Shown here one piece after another: positions 16,912 to 25,805 of a DNA stretch of 64,000 bases (within the stretch, counting starts at the first letter, position 1; each line of letters begins with the position of its first letter). The stretch spans positions 6,200,001-6,264,000 of the forward strand of contig NZ_CP081943.1 in assembly GCF_020423045.1 (NCBI RefSeq). Direction: 5' to 3'. A model generated the notes under the pieces. That model ran no database searches. It was not told the DNA's origin and saw nothing but the letters and a program-made list of their open reading frames with translations. Both the position numbers and the translations under genes were made by a program. This DNA is from Pseudomonas sp. MM213 (GTDB taxonomy: Bacteria; Pseudomonadota; Gammaproteobacteria; Pseudomonadales; Pseudomonadaceae).

Positions 16912-17889
16912 TCACTGAATCAGGCCGAACTCTTTGGCCAGCACTTTGTAGTCCGCGACCTGCTTCTTCACGTAGGTGTCCAGTTCCGGGCCGGTCATGG
17001 CGAACGGAAAGAGTTCACGCTGATCGCGCAACTTGGCGAAATCATCGGAAGCCAGCAGTTTGTCGAAGGAGTCTTTCCACCAGGCGTAGTCTTCATCGCT
17101 GACTTTTGGCCCGAGGTAGAAACCGCGAACCACTGGCCAGACGATGTCGTAGCCTTGCTCTTTGGCGGTCGGAATGTCTTTCATTTCCGGCTCGTCCAGG
17201 CGCTTATCGGAGAACACCGCCAGCAGGCGCATGTCGCCGCTCTGGATGTGCGGCATGGAGTCGGAGATGTCCGTGCTGCCGACCTGGATGTGGCCGCCGA
17301 GCAGCGCGGTGGCGATTTCGCCGCCACCTTCGAGGGCGACGTAACGCAGATCGCGCGGGTTGATCCCGGCGGCCTTGGCGATCAACGCGGTTTGCATCCA
17401 GTCCTGGCTGCCGACGGTGCCGCCGGAACCGATCACCACTTTGCTTGGATCTTTCTTAAGCGCCTGAACGAGATCGTCGAGGGTCTTGTAAGGCGAATCG
17501 CTTTTCACCGCGATGGCGCCGTAGCTGGTGCCGACCGCTGCCAGCCAGCGCACGTTGGTTTCATCGAAGCGACCGAACTTGCCCTGGGCCAGGTTCAGCA
17601 ACGAGCCGCTGGACCACGCCACGAGCGTGCCGGCGTCGGCCGGACGCTGAGCGACCACCGCGTTGTACGCCACTGCGCCGACACCGCCGGGCATGTAGGT
17701 CACGCGCATCGGTTTGCTCAGCAGTTTCTCGTTCATCAGCGCGCTTTGCGCCAGTTTGCAGGTCAGGTCGAAACCGCCGCCGGGCGAGGCCGGGGCGATG
17801 CATTCCGGGCGCTTGGGCTCGGCCATCAGTTGGCCGGCAAACAGCATGCAGCTGGCGGCGAGGGCGAAACGGCGCAGTGATCGATTCAT
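16912..17889 (-). CDS. tctC: Tripartite tricarboxylate transporter periplasmic binding protein TctC
   Basis: A 325-residue secreted binding protein of the TctC/Bug family. A signal peptide (MNRSLRRFALAASCMLFAG, cleaved near LMA-EPK) is followed by CIAPASPGGGFDLTCKLAQ, the family's ligand-loop region. The start at ATG 17889 has GGAG nearby; an upstream ATG at 17973 is in-frame but lacks such a site. An A-rich Hfq/Crc-like element just upstream suggests catabolite repression of translation. It is the first gene of the operon, divergent from its presumed regulator tctDE. Confidence 0.92.
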   Translation of the reverse strand: MNRSLRRFALAASCMLFAGQLMAEPKRPECIAPASPGGGFDLTCKLAQSALMNEKLLSKPMRVTYMPGGVGAVAYNAVVAQRPADAGTLVAWSSGSLLNLAQGKFGRFDETNVRWLAAVGTSYGAIAVKSDSPYKTLDDLVQALKKDPSKVVIGSGGTVGSQDWMQTALIAKAAGINPRDLRYVALEGGGEIATALLGGHIQVGSTDISDSMPHIQSGDMRLLAVFSDKRLDEPEMKDIPTAKEQGYDIVWPVVRGFYLGPKVSDEDYAWWKDSFDKLLASDDFAKLRDQRELFPFAMTGPELDTYVKKQVADYKVLAKEFGLIQ

Positions 17890-17905
17890 TGTTGTCTCCA
17901 CGGGA

Positions 17906-17917
17906 GTTGTTGTTTTT
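17906..17917 (-). promoter_or_regulatory. Candidate Hfq/Crc catabolite-repression element before tctC
   Basis: The transcript reads AAAAACAACAAC immediately upstream of the GTGGAG ribosome site of tctC. This A-rich repeat with a base in every third position matches the CA motif to which Hfq with Crc binds in Pseudomonas to block translation of genes for less preferred carbon sources. The position next to the ribosome site fits this mechanism. Confidence 0.6.
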
Positions 17918-18279
17918 GGGGATGTTTCAGGTGCGGCAGTTTCGCGTCGCGCAGCCGTTGATGGCGCTGACAAACGTAAACGACGGGAATTGAAAAAAGA
18001 GATGAGGCGGGCAAACCTGGGGCTGTGTGGACAGCATGGCGAAGTACCTCGTTATTGTTCTTATTGGCGAAAACGCATCGAGGCGTTTTTCGGGAGCTAC
18101 ATTTCAAAGCACGATCGATGGCTTTCAGTCGAAACCATCCGTGGGCCGACTCTAACGGTCGAACCTTTCACTAACCTTTCAGCGGACTTTCACGGTTTTC
18201 GGGCTTCACAGCGGCGGATGCGGCTGTAAACTCCGCGCCAAAGAATGGCGTCGAACATCCCTGAATGAGGTAAAGATCC
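17918..18279. other. Divergent tctC/tctD intergenic region
   Basis: About 360 bases between the transporter operon and its likely two-component regulator. No gene or clear inverted repeat stands out. It should hold both promoters and the TctD binding sites, but I could not assign convincing -35/-10 pairs. It also lacks the OprD-type porin gene opdH that sits between tctC and tctD in P. aeruginosa. Confidence 0.6.
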
Positions 18280-18951
18280 ATGCGTGTTCTGCTCGTCGAA
18301 GACCATCTGCAACTCGCCGACAGTGTCGCCCAGGCGCTCAAGAGCACCGGGCTGACCGTGGATGTGCTGCACGACGGCGTGGCCGCCGACCTGGCGCTGA
18401 GCAGCGAGGAATACGCCATGGCGATCCTCGATGTCGGCCTGCCGCGCATGGATGGCTTCGAGGTGCTGGCGCGCTTGCGGGCCCGGGGCAAGAACCTGCC
18501 GGTGCTGATGCTGACCGCCCGCAGCGACGTCAAGGATCGTGTGCATGGCTTGAACCTCGGCGCTGACGATTACCTGGCCAAACCGTTCGAACTGACCGAG
18601 CTCGAAGCCCGGGTCAAAGCCTTGCTGCGTCGCAGTGTGCTCGGCGGCGAACGGCAGCAGACCTGCGGTGTGCTGGCTTACGATCTGGACACCCGACGCT
18701 TCACTCTCGGTGACGAATTGCTGACCCTGACCTCCCGCGAACAAGCGGTGCTCGAAGCGCTGATTGCGCGTCCCGGTCGGGTGATGAGCAAGGAACAACT
18801 GGCCGCCCAGGTGTTCGGTCTTGACGAAGAGGCCAGCCCCGACGCCATCGAAATCTACGTCCACCGCTTGCGCAAGAAGCTCGACGGCCAACCGGTCGCC
18901 ATCGTGACGTTCCGCGGTCTTGGCTACTTGCTGGAAAGCCGCGATGCATAA
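18280..18951 (+). CDS. tctD: Response regulator of the tricarboxylate two-component system
   Basis: A 223-residue OmpR-type regulator. The receiver domain has the acidic pair E7-D8 and the phospho-acceptor Asp51 in AILDVGLPRMDG; the lysine is in DDYLAKPFE. The C-terminal winged-helix DNA-binding domain includes EIYVHRLRKKLD. Its neighbours (tctCBA diverging, tctE overlapping by eight bases) identify it as the activator of tricarboxylate uptake. Confidence 0.92.
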   Translation: MRVLLVEDHLQLADSVAQALKSTGLTVDVLHDGVAADLALSSEEYAMAILDVGLPRMDGFEVLARLRARGKNLPVLMLTARSDVKDRVHGLNLGADDYLAKPFELTELEARVKALLRRSVLGGERQQTCGVLAYDLDTRRFTLGDELLTLTSREQAVLEALIARPGRVMSKEQLAAQVFGLDEEASPDAIEIYVHRLRKKLDGQPVAIVTFRGLGYLLESRDA

Positions 18952-20332
18952 GCCCAGCAGCCTGCGCTGGCGGTTGCTGTGGAACCTCGCGCTGTTGCTG
19001 GTGGTGTTGATGCTGGCCAGTGGATTGAGCGCGTACTGGAATGGTCGCGAAGCCGCCGATACCGCGTATGACCGGACGCTGCTGGCTTCGGCGCGAACCA
19101 TCGCCGCCGGGGTGTCCCAGCGTGACGGAACACTCAGTGCCGATGTGCCTTACGTGGCGCTGGATACGTTTGCCTACGACAGTGCCGGGCGAATTTTTTA
19201 CCTGGTCAACGACATTCACCAGAACCTGATTTCCGGCTACGAAAACCTTCCCGCTCCACCACCGGGAACGCCGCGCACCGATGACTATCCGGCGCTTGCC
19301 CGTTTCTACAACGCGACGTATCGGGGGCAGAACGTGCGGGTGGTCAGCCTGCTCAAACCCGTGAGCGAACCGAACATGAACGGCATGGCGGAAATTCGCG
19401 TGGCGGAAACCGACGAGGCACGCGTCAGCATGGCCCGTAGCCTGGCGGCAGACACGTTGTTGCGGCTGGGCATGCTGGCGGTCGGCGCGTTGCTGATGGT
19501 GTGGTTTGCGGTGAGTGCGGCGTTGCGTCCATTGGAACGCTTGCGCACGGCGGTGGAAGAGCGCCAGTCCGATGACTTGCGGCCGCTGCCGCTGGTGGAG
19601 GTGCAGCGAGAATTGTGGCCATTGGTGCGTGCGCTCAATCACTTTACCGAGCGCCTGCGCGGGCAGTTCGAACGTCAGGCGCAGTTCATTGCCGATGCTG
19701 CGCATGAACTGCGCACGCCACTGGCGGCGCTCAAGGCGCGACTTGAACTCGGCCTGCGTTCGGGCGAACCCGAAACCTGGCGCAACACGCTGGAAACGGC
19801 AGCGCAAGGCACGGATCGTCTGACCCATCTGGCCAACCAATTGCTGTCGCTGGCGCGTGTCGAAAACGGTGCCCGGGCGATCGCCGAGGGCGGTGCGCAA
19901 TTACTCGATCTGAGTCAGCTGGCCCGGGAACTGGGCATGGCGATGGCGCCGCTGGCCCATGCCCGCGGCGTGGCGCTGGCGCTGGAAGCCGACGAACCGG
20001 TGTGGCTGCGCGGTGAGCCGACGCTGCTGAACGAGCTGTTGAGCAATCTGGTGGACAACGCACTGGCCCATACGCCGCCCGGCGGCAACGTGATCCTGCG
20101 GGTCTCGGCACCGGCGGTGCTGGAGGTCGAGGATGACGGGCCGGGGATTCCGCTGGAAGAGCGTGATCGGGTGTTCGAGCGCTTCTATCGGCGCAACCAG
20201 CAGGTGGCCGGGTCGGGGTTGGGGTTGGCGATTGTCGGCGAGATCTGCCGCGCGCATCTGGCACAGATCAGCCTGCACGATGGCGAGCAGGCGGGGTTGA
20301 AGGTGCGGGTGAGTTTTATCGCGGGAGAATAA
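18944..20332 (+). CDS. tctE: Sensor histidine kinase of the tricarboxylate two-component system
   Basis: A 462-residue membrane kinase. Helix one is at about residues 11-31 and helix two at about 170-193, flanking a periplasmic sensor domain. A HAMP-like linker leads to the dimerisation motif DAAHELRTPLAALKARLEL with phospho-accepting His254, and the ATPase domain shows the N-box LVDNALAHTP and the glycine boxes DDGPGIP and GSGLGLAIV. The ATG at 18944 lies inside the tctD end, so the two are translationally coupled. Confidence 0.92.
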   Translation: MHKPSSLRWRLLWNLALLLVVLMLASGLSAYWNGREAADTAYDRTLLASARTIAAGVSQRDGTLSADVPYVALDTFAYDSAGRIFYLVNDIHQNLISGYENLPAPPPGTPRTDDYPALARFYNATYRGQNVRVVSLLKPVSEPNMNGMAEIRVAETDEARVSMARSLAADTLLRLGMLAVGALLMVWFAVSAALRPLERLRTAVEERQSDDLRPLPLVEVQRELWPLVRALNHFTERLRGQFERQAQFIADAAHELRTPLAALKARLELGLRSGEPETWRNTLETAAQGTDRLTHLANQLLSLARVENGARAIAEGGAQLLDLSQLARELGMAMAPLAHARGVALALEADEPVWLRGEPTLLNELLSNLVDNALAHTPPGGNVILRVSAPAVLEVEDDGPGIPLEERDRVFERFYRRNQQVAGSGLGLAIVGEICRAHLAQISLHDGEQAGLKVRVSFIAGE

Positions 20333-20341
20333 TGGTGGCAT

Positions 20342-20408
20342 CTTCGCGGGCAAGCCTCGCTCCTACAGGTCGTCATCGAACTTGTAGGAGCGAGGCTTGC
20401 CCGCGAAG
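20342..20408. repeat. REPIN
   Basis: Inverted arms with core GCGGGCAAGCCTCGCTCC and a loop of about 14 bases. It separates the convergent tctE and HDOD genes by only a few bases on each side. Confidence 0.9.
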
Positions 20409-20411
20409 CTT

Positions 20412-21233
20412 TTAATAGAACATCGACCGCGATTCTTCCAGGTCCCTGCACATCGACTCATTCTCCGGGTCGATTCCCAGCTTCTTGAAGGCCGGCACGC
20501 CGAGCGGGTCGATACGGGCGATGGGGTGGTCGGTGTCCTTGTGGCAATACAAACTGGCCACTTGCACCAGATCCACATAGTCGACGCGCTCGGACTCGCG
20601 CTTGAAGTCCAGATACAGCCCCGGCACCTGTACCAGCATTTCCGGAAACTCCCAGACCCTGAGCAGCTTATCGCCGAGCAGCGGGTGAATGTGGTCGATC
20701 ACATGGTTCAGGCTGACCGGGTCCGACAGCAGCTCGTAGTGGTCTTCGGCGTAGGTCAGGATCGGCAGTACACCAATCTGATGCACCAGCCCGCCCAGCG
20801 CCGCCTGATCAGGCTTGAGCTGCGTGTAACTGCGGCACAGCGCGTAGCTGACCCCGGCGATTTCCAGGCTTTTGCGCCAGACATCGCGCATCTTTTTCTC
20901 CACCACGTCAGAGCGCGCATGGAAAATCTGCTCCATGACCAGACCGATGGCCAGGTTGCTGCTGTAATTGACGCCCAGGCGCGTGATTGCCGTGTGCAAG
21001 TCAGTGACTTCCTGGGTCGCGCGCAGCAGCGGGCTATTGACCACTTTGATCAGGCGCGCCGACAGCGCCGTATCACGGCCAATCACTTTACTCAGGGTGC
21101 TGACACTTATTTCCGGGTCTTCAGCGGCCTTGCGAATCTGCAGGGCCACTTCCGGCAACGTTGGCAGAACCAGGTCATCGTTATCGATGGCCTCAACCAA
21201 ATCCTGTTGGACCTTATCCGCCAAATCGCTCAT
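20412..21233 (-). CDS. HDOD domain protein
   Basis: A 273-residue protein with an HDOD domain at about residues 20-215: LPTLPEVALQIRKAAEDPE, LSARLIKVVNSPLL and later LGGLVHQIGVLPIL. HDOD proteins are HD-phosphohydrolase-like but usually lack the metal-binding residues; they act in signalling or stress circuits through unknown means. No output domain is fused. It lies 35 bases after ygfZ and may be co-transcribed with it. The specific role is unknown. Confidence 0.88.
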   Translation of the reverse strand: MSDLADKVQQDLVEAIDNDDLVLPTLPEVALQIRKAAEDPEISVSTLSKVIGRDTALSARLIKVVNSPLLRATQEVTDLHTAITRLGVNYSSNLAIGLVMEQIFHARSDVVEKKMRDVWRKSLEIAGVSYALCRSYTQLKPDQAALGGLVHQIGVLPILTYAEDHYELLSDPVSLNHVIDHIHPLLGDKLLRVWEFPEMLVQVPGLYLDFKRESERVDYVDLVQVASLYCHKDTDHPIARIDPLGVPAFKKLGIDPENESMCRDLEESRSMFY

Positions 21234-21268
21234 TTCTTTTCTCTAGGGTGTTGCAACAAGTACTGCTG

Positions 21269-22210
21269 TTAACGCTGGATCTCGCGATCGCGATCCAGTT
21301 CATAAGGCAAGTCAAGCAGATGCAGGGCCGGCCCTTCGATCGCGCCGAGATGGACGTCGCCACCTTCCGCCGCTTCGGCTTGCAAGACGGCCAGGAGTTC
21401 AATGTTTTGTCCGGCGTGCGCGGCAATCACCACTTCGCCGATGGAACTGCCGTGTGTCGGGGAAAACAAGGGGGTGCCGGGTTCAGGCAATGCACTGGCG
21501 TCCAGCTTCAGACGATACAAGCGGCGCTTGAGTTTGCCCAGGTACTGCATCCGCGCAACGATTTCCTGGCCGGTGTAGCAACCTTTCTTGAAGCTCACGC
21601 CGCCGACGGCCTGCAGATTGAGCATCTGCGGAATGAACAATTCGCGTGTGCCCGGCATCACCTGGCCGATCCCTGCGCGGACCTGGCCCAGCAGCCATTG
21701 ATTGAGATCGCCCTCGGTCAGCACAGCTGATAACCGGCCCTTGATGACGTCGGCCTGATCGGCGGCAACCCAGAGTTCGGCGCGGTCCGGTGAAACGCGG
21801 ATGGCGATCAATCCGTCATTGCGCGCCACGCTGTCGGTGTCCGCCGGCAGTTCGAGACCCAGGCCGATCAGGGCGGCATCGCCATGGTCAACGCCGAAGC
21901 GGACCCAGGCAGTGCTTTCATCGGTCAATTTCGATTTGGAGAACACCGCGTACTTCTTCAAGTCCGCCAGTTGCGGCTCCAGCAGCTCGGTGGCCATGGC
22001 CATGAGCACGCCATCACCTTGCAGCAGAATGCGGAAGCTCGATTGCATCCGGCCTTTCTGGGTGCAGCGCGCGCCGAGGCTGGCCTGGGTGTCGCTCAGG
22101 TAATTGAGGTTGCAGGTCAGTTGGCCTTGCAGAAATTTGCTGGCATCCGCGCCGCGGACCGCGAGAACGCCTTCGTGAGACAGGGTGCAGAAAAAAGCAG
22201 AATCGGCCAT
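21269..22210 (-). CDS. ygfZ: Folate-binding protein YgfZ (iron-sulfur cluster/tRNA modification factor)
   Basis: A 313-residue protein of the GcvT-like YgfZ family. It carries the hallmark motif KKGCYTGQEIVARMQYLGKLKRR with the conserved cysteine. YgfZ binds tetrahydrofolate and helps repair or assemble Fe-S enzymes, including the MiaB tRNA-modifying enzyme. Divergent arrangement with sdhE, as found here, is conserved in many proteobacteria and links both to Fe-S/flavin respiratory enzyme maturation. Length is normal. Confidence 0.93.
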   Translation of the reverse strand: MADSAFFCTLSHEGVLAVRGADASKFLQGQLTCNLNYLSDTQASLGARCTQKGRMQSSFRILLQGDGVLMAMATELLEPQLADLKKYAVFSKSKLTDESTAWVRFGVDHGDAALIGLGLELPADTDSVARNDGLIAIRVSPDRAELWVAADQADVIKGRLSAVLTEGDLNQWLLGQVRAGIGQVMPGTRELFIPQMLNLQAVGGVSFKKGCYTGQEIVARMQYLGKLKRRLYRLKLDASALPEPGTPLFSPTHGSSIGEVVIAAHAGQNIELLAVLQAEAAEGGDVHLGAIEGPALHLLDLPYELDRDREIQR

Positions 22211-22360
22211 GGGAGATCGCAGGGTAAAAGAGTCTGGGGGACATCATAAGGGGGCGCCCATGAAATGGGTAGTTCACAAAAGGTCGACAGTGCCCGACCA
22301 AAGCCGACTGTTCGATGGTGTCCGGGGCTGTATACTTGCCGCCTATTTGAGGAGCGCTCC

Positions 22361-22615
22361 ATGGTCGAAGATGTTGAACTGAATCGCCTCTACTGGCACA
22401 GCCGCCGCGGCATGCTTGAACTTGACGTGTTGCTGGTGCCGTTCGTGAAAGAGGTCTACCCGCACCTCAATGATGTCGACCGCGATTGCTACCGCAAGCT
22501 GCTCGAATGCGAAGATCAGGACATGTTCGGCTGGTTCATGGAACGCGCCGAGTCGGAAGATCCGGAGCTGCAGCGCATGGTTCGCATGATCCTGGATCGT
22601 GTCCAGCCCAAGTAA
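22361..22615 (+). CDS. sdhE: FAD assembly factor SdhE
   Basis: An 84-residue protein that attaches FAD covalently to succinate dehydrogenase. The family motif is near the N terminus: [14 protein letters not shown] (RGxxE), and [12 protein letters not shown] follows. The ATG at 22361 is preceded by GAGGAGCG. A -10-like TATACT at 22331-22336 lies just upstream. The gene overlaps ygfX by 17 bases, as in the E. coli sdhE-ygfX pair. Confidence 0.93.
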   Translation: MVEDVELNRLYWHSRRGMLELDVLLVPFVKEVYPHLNDVDRDCYRKLLECEDQDMFGWFMERAESEDPELQRMVRMILDRVQPK

Positions 22616-23051
22616 TGCGTTCGAATGCCGCTGGCATGCCTCTGGGCAGTTGCTGGCGGCGTATCTGTTGGCCCAGCTGTTCGCGCTGGGTGCGTTGTTT
22701 CTGCTTGCCATACCGGTCTGGGCCAGCTTGCTCGGCGCTTTTTGCTGCCTGGCTCATTGCGTTTTGGCATTGCCGCGCCAGATTTTACTGACACACCCAC
22801 AGGCGTTTCGCGGCTTGCGTCGCGATGCGGATGGCTGGCAGTTGTGGAATCAGGCGGCGGGTTGGCAGGCGGTTCAGCTACGGCCGGACAGCCTCGCGCT
22901 GCCGCTGGTCGTCGTCCTGCGTTTTCGCCTGCAGGGCGAGCGGCGGGTCCGGGCGATCTGTGTGCCCCGGGATTCGCAGGCGGCGGATGTGCACCGACGC
23001 CTGCGGGTTCGGCTCACGTTCAGTCGGCGTAGGTGGGCGGCACCAGAATAG
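22599..23051 (+). CDS. ygfX: YgfX-like small membrane protein
   Basis: A 150-residue protein starting at GTG 22599 inside the end of sdhE. It has two hydrophobic helices (about 17-60) and a soluble C-terminal half including [18 protein letters not shown], the layout of YgfX (also called CptA). E. coli YgfX was reported as a toxin affecting cell division proteins, but its role with SdhE is not settled. Its 3' end overlaps the convergent nadB end by 32 bases. Confidence 0.75.
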   Translation: MSSPSNAFECRWHASGQLLAAYLLAQLFALGALFLLAIPVWASLLGAFCCLAHCVLALPRQILLTHPQAFRGLRRDADGWQLWNQAAGWQAVQLRPDSLALPLVVVLRFRLQGERRVRAICVPRDSQAADVHRRLRVRLTFSRRRWAAPE

Positions 23052-24636
23052 TGTCCAGCGCCTCCGGCAGCAGGTTCGGGTAGTCGAGGGTGTAATGCAG
23101 GCCGCGACTTTCCTTGCGTTCCATGGCTGACTGAATCATCAGTTCCGCCACTTGGGCCAGGTTACGCAGCTCGATCAAATCCCGGCTGACCTTGTAGTTA
23201 CTGTAGAACTCGTCGATTTCGTCCAGTAACAGCCGCACGCGGTGCTGCGCACGTTGCAGGCGCTTGTTGGTGCGCACAATGCCGACGTAGTCCCACATGA
23301 ATCGCCGCAGTTCATCCCAGTTGTGCGCAATGATCACGTCTTCATCCGAGTCGGTGACCTGGCTGGCATCCCAGACGGGCAGGGCGACCGGAATCGAAAC
23401 CTGCGGCAACTGCTCAAGAATGTCTTCCGCTGCCGAGCGTGCGTAAACGAAACATTCCAGCAGCGAGTTGCTGGCCATGCGGTTGGCGCCGTGCAGGCCA
23501 GTGAAACTGGTTTCGCCAATTGCATACAGCCCCGGCACGTCGGTGCGGCCCTGCTGATCGACCATCACGCCGCCGCAGGTGTAGTGCGCCGCGGGAACCA
23601 CCGGAATCGGTTGCTTGGTGATGTCGATGGAAAACTCCAGGCAGCGCTCGTACACCGTCGGGAAGTGCGTCTTGATGAACGCTTCCGGCTTGTGACTGAT
23701 GTCCAGATAAACGCAATCGACACCCAGGCGCTTCATCTCATGGTCGATGGCCCGGGCGACGATGTCCCGTGGCGCCAGTTCGGCGCGCGGGTCGAATCGC
23801 TGCATGAAGCGTTCGCCATTGGGCAGCTTCAGGTGCGCACCTTCGCCGCGCAGGGCTTCGGTGATCAGGAAACTCTTGGCTTGCGGGTGATACAGGCACG
23901 TCGGGTGAAACTGGTTGAACTCCAGGTTTGCCACCCGGCAGCCCGAACGCCAGGCCATGGCGATGCCATCACCGCAGGCGCCGTCGGGGTTGCTGGTATA
24001 GAGGTAGACCTTGGCTGCGCCGCCAGACGCGAGGATCACGAAGCGTGCGCCGTAGGTGTCGACTTCCCCGGTGCCGCGGTTGAGCACGTAGGCGCCGAGG
24101 CAGCGGTCGCCTTCAAGGCCCAGGCGCTTCTCGGTGATCAGATCGACGGCGACCCGCTGTTCCAGCAACTCGATGTTGGGCCGCTGTCTGGCTTTGTCGA
24201 GCAGGGTTCTGAAAATCGCTGCGCCGGTGGCATCGGCGGCGTGAATGATGCGCCGATGGCTGTGACCGCCTTCGCGGGTCAGGTGAAACTCGAAACCGCC
24301 ATCTTCGGTGCCGGATTGTTCATCGCGAGTGAACGGCACGCCTTGATCGATCAGCCATTGAATGGCCTCTTTGCTGTGCTCGACGGTGAAGCGCACGGCG
24401 TCTTCGTGGCACAGGCCACCGCCGGCATTCAGGGTGTCATCGACATGGGATTCAACGGTATCGGTGTCATCCAGCACGGCAGCGACACCGCCCTGGGCCC
24501 AGAAGGTCGAGCCATTGGCGAGGTCGCCTTTGCTCAGTACGGCAATGCGCAAATGATCGGGCAAGGTCAGCGCAAGGCTCAAACCGGCAGCACCGCTGCC
24601 AATCACCAGAACATCGTGTTGAAACTGTTGGCTCAT
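23020..24636 (-). CDS. nadB: L-aspartate oxidase
   Basis: A 538-residue flavoenzyme that oxidises L-aspartate to iminoaspartate, the first step of NAD synthesis. The FAD-binding motif [17 protein letters not shown] is at the N terminus. [27 protein letters not shown] and TCGGVMVD are also typical, and a helical C-terminal domain completes it. The start at 24636 follows GGAATCC; the frame extends upstream without support. A -10-like TATACT occurs upstream on the minus strand near 24722-24727. nadB next to algU is the standard Pseudomonas order. Confidence 0.96.
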   Translation of the reverse strand: MSQQFQHDVLVIGSGAAGLSLALTLPDHLRIAVLSKGDLANGSTFWAQGGVAAVLDDTDTVESHVDDTLNAGGGLCHEDAVRFTVEHSKEAIQWLIDQGVPFTRDEQSGTEDGGFEFHLTREGGHSHRRIIHAADATGAAIFRTLLDKARQRPNIELLEQRVAVDLITEKRLGLEGDRCLGAYVLNRGTGEVDTYGARFVILASGGAAKVYLYTSNPDGACGDGIAMAWRSGCRVANLEFNQFHPTCLYHPQAKSFLITEALRGEGAHLKLPNGERFMQRFDPRAELAPRDIVARAIDHEMKRLGVDCVYLDISHKPEAFIKTHFPTVYERCLEFSIDITKQPIPVVPAAHYTCGGVMVDQQGRTDVPGLYAIGETSFTGLHGANRMASNSLLECFVYARSAAEDILEQLPQVSIPVALPVWDASQVTDSDEDVIIAHNWDELRRFMWDYVGIVRTNKRLQRAQHRVRLLLDEIDEFYSNYKVSRDLIELRNLAQVAELMIQSAMERKESRGLHYTLDYPNLLPEALDTILVPPTYAD

Positions 24637-25107
24637 TTCAGGATTCCGCTCAAAGCGACCCGGGTCGGGGTTGGCGCATGACTCCCGCATCGGCGAGTCA
24701 AGGCGGCCACACAGCGCACTAGTATATAGAGGGGGGAGCGGCACAATAGCCGAGGTCACATGGCATTGTGAAACTACTGTGACGGAAAAGACTTGACGCT
24801 TCGTCGGATGATTTTTCGACCGGTTCGGCGACAAGAAGACTGTATCGTCGATTTAACAGTCTTTTTCCATTCACGGTTGCACAATGTCGGTCTTGCGCAG
24901 CTATAAATATTTGGAACTTTTGCCAAAGGCCCAAGATCAATAGACCGTTGCCTGAATCAAGGGACAGTGTCGGCTTCAATGCAGGATTGCGGTTTGATCC
25001 TTGCCGGCGAATCCGATGACAAGATTATTCGCGCAGCCGGGTTATGCCGAGCTGCGCTTTTCGTGCGTGCCAAATCAGAGCCCGCAGGAAACTTGCTTGG
25101 AGGGGGA
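24637..25107. other. nadB-algU intergenic region
   Basis: Most of the 557-base divergent spacer contains no gene. It should hold the nadB promoter and housekeeping promoters of algU. A possible second AlgU-type element, GAACTT at 24914-24919 followed 17 bases later by TCAAT, is weak at the -10. An AT-rich stretch near 24838-24912 is consistent with a regulatory region. Confidence 0.55.
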
Positions 25108-25134
25108 GAACTTTTGCGAAAAGCCCGAGTCTAT
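25108..25134 (+). promoter_or_regulatory. AlgU-dependent autoregulatory promoter
   Basis: GAACTT at 25108-25113, a 16-base spacer and TCTAT at 25130-25134 match the AlgU/sigma-E consensus GAACTT-N16/17-TCTGA closely. It lies 60 bases before the algU start codon and would give positive autoregulation of the algU-muc operon, as known in P. aeruginosa. Confidence 0.8.
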
Positions 25135-25193
25135 GTTTGCAAGTCTGGTCGTTTAGTTATGCAAGCTTCCTCCGAGCTTATCGAGGAGAGTTC

Positions 25194-25775
25194 ATGCTAA
25201 CCCAGGAAGAGGATCAGCAGCTGGTCGAACGCGTTCAGCGCGGCGACAAGCGAGCTTTCGATCTGCTAGTGCTGAAATATCAGCACAAAATTCTCGGGTT
25301 GATCGTGCGTTTCGTGCACGACACCCATGAAGCCCAGGATGTGGCACAAGAAGCCTTTATCAAGGCGTACCGTGCGCTTGGAAATTTTCGCGGGGACAGC
25401 GCGTTTTACACGTGGCTTTACCGCATCGCCATCAACACGGCGAAAAACTATCTGGTTTCACGCGGCCGTCGGCCGCCGGATAGCGATGTCAGTTCCGAAG
25501 ATGCAGAGTTCTACGATGGCGATCATGGCCTCAAGGATCTCGAGTCGCCTGAGCGTGCATTGCTGCGGGATGAGATCGAAGGCACCGTCCATCGAACCAT
25601 TCAGCAACTGCCGGAAGATTTGCGTACGGCTTTAACTTTACGTGAGTTTGATGGTCTGAGTTACGAGGACATTGCGGCAGTCATGCAGTGTCCGGTGGGT
25701 ACCGTGCGCTCCCGGATTTTCCGCGCTCGGGAGGCCATCGATAAAGCCCTGCAGCCGTTGTTGCAGGAAAACTGA
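25194..25775 (+). CDS. algU: Extracytoplasmic-function sigma factor AlgU (RpoE, sigma-22)
   Basis: A 193-residue ECF sigma factor that directs the envelope-stress and alginate regulon. Region 2 is at about residues 20-95 (ILGLIVRFVHDTHEAQDVAQEAF, FRGDSAFYTWLYRIAIN), and region 4 at about 130-185 (LREFDGLSYEDIAAVMQC, GTVRSRIFRAREAI). The start at 25194 has GAGGAGAG upstream. It is followed by its anti-sigma factor gene and controlled by its own promoter. Confidence 0.97.
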   Translation: MLTQEEDQQLVERVQRGDKRAFDLLVLKYQHKILGLIVRFVHDTHEAQDVAQEAFIKAYRALGNFRGDSAFYTWLYRIAINTAKNYLVSRGRRPPDSDVSSEDAEFYDGDHGLKDLESPERALLRDEIEGTVHRTIQQLPEDLRTALTLREFDGLSYEDIAAVMQCPVGTVRSRIFRAREAIDKALQPLLQEN

Positions 25776-25805
25776 GACAGCGGCGACAGCCAAGAGAGGA
25801 ACGCC

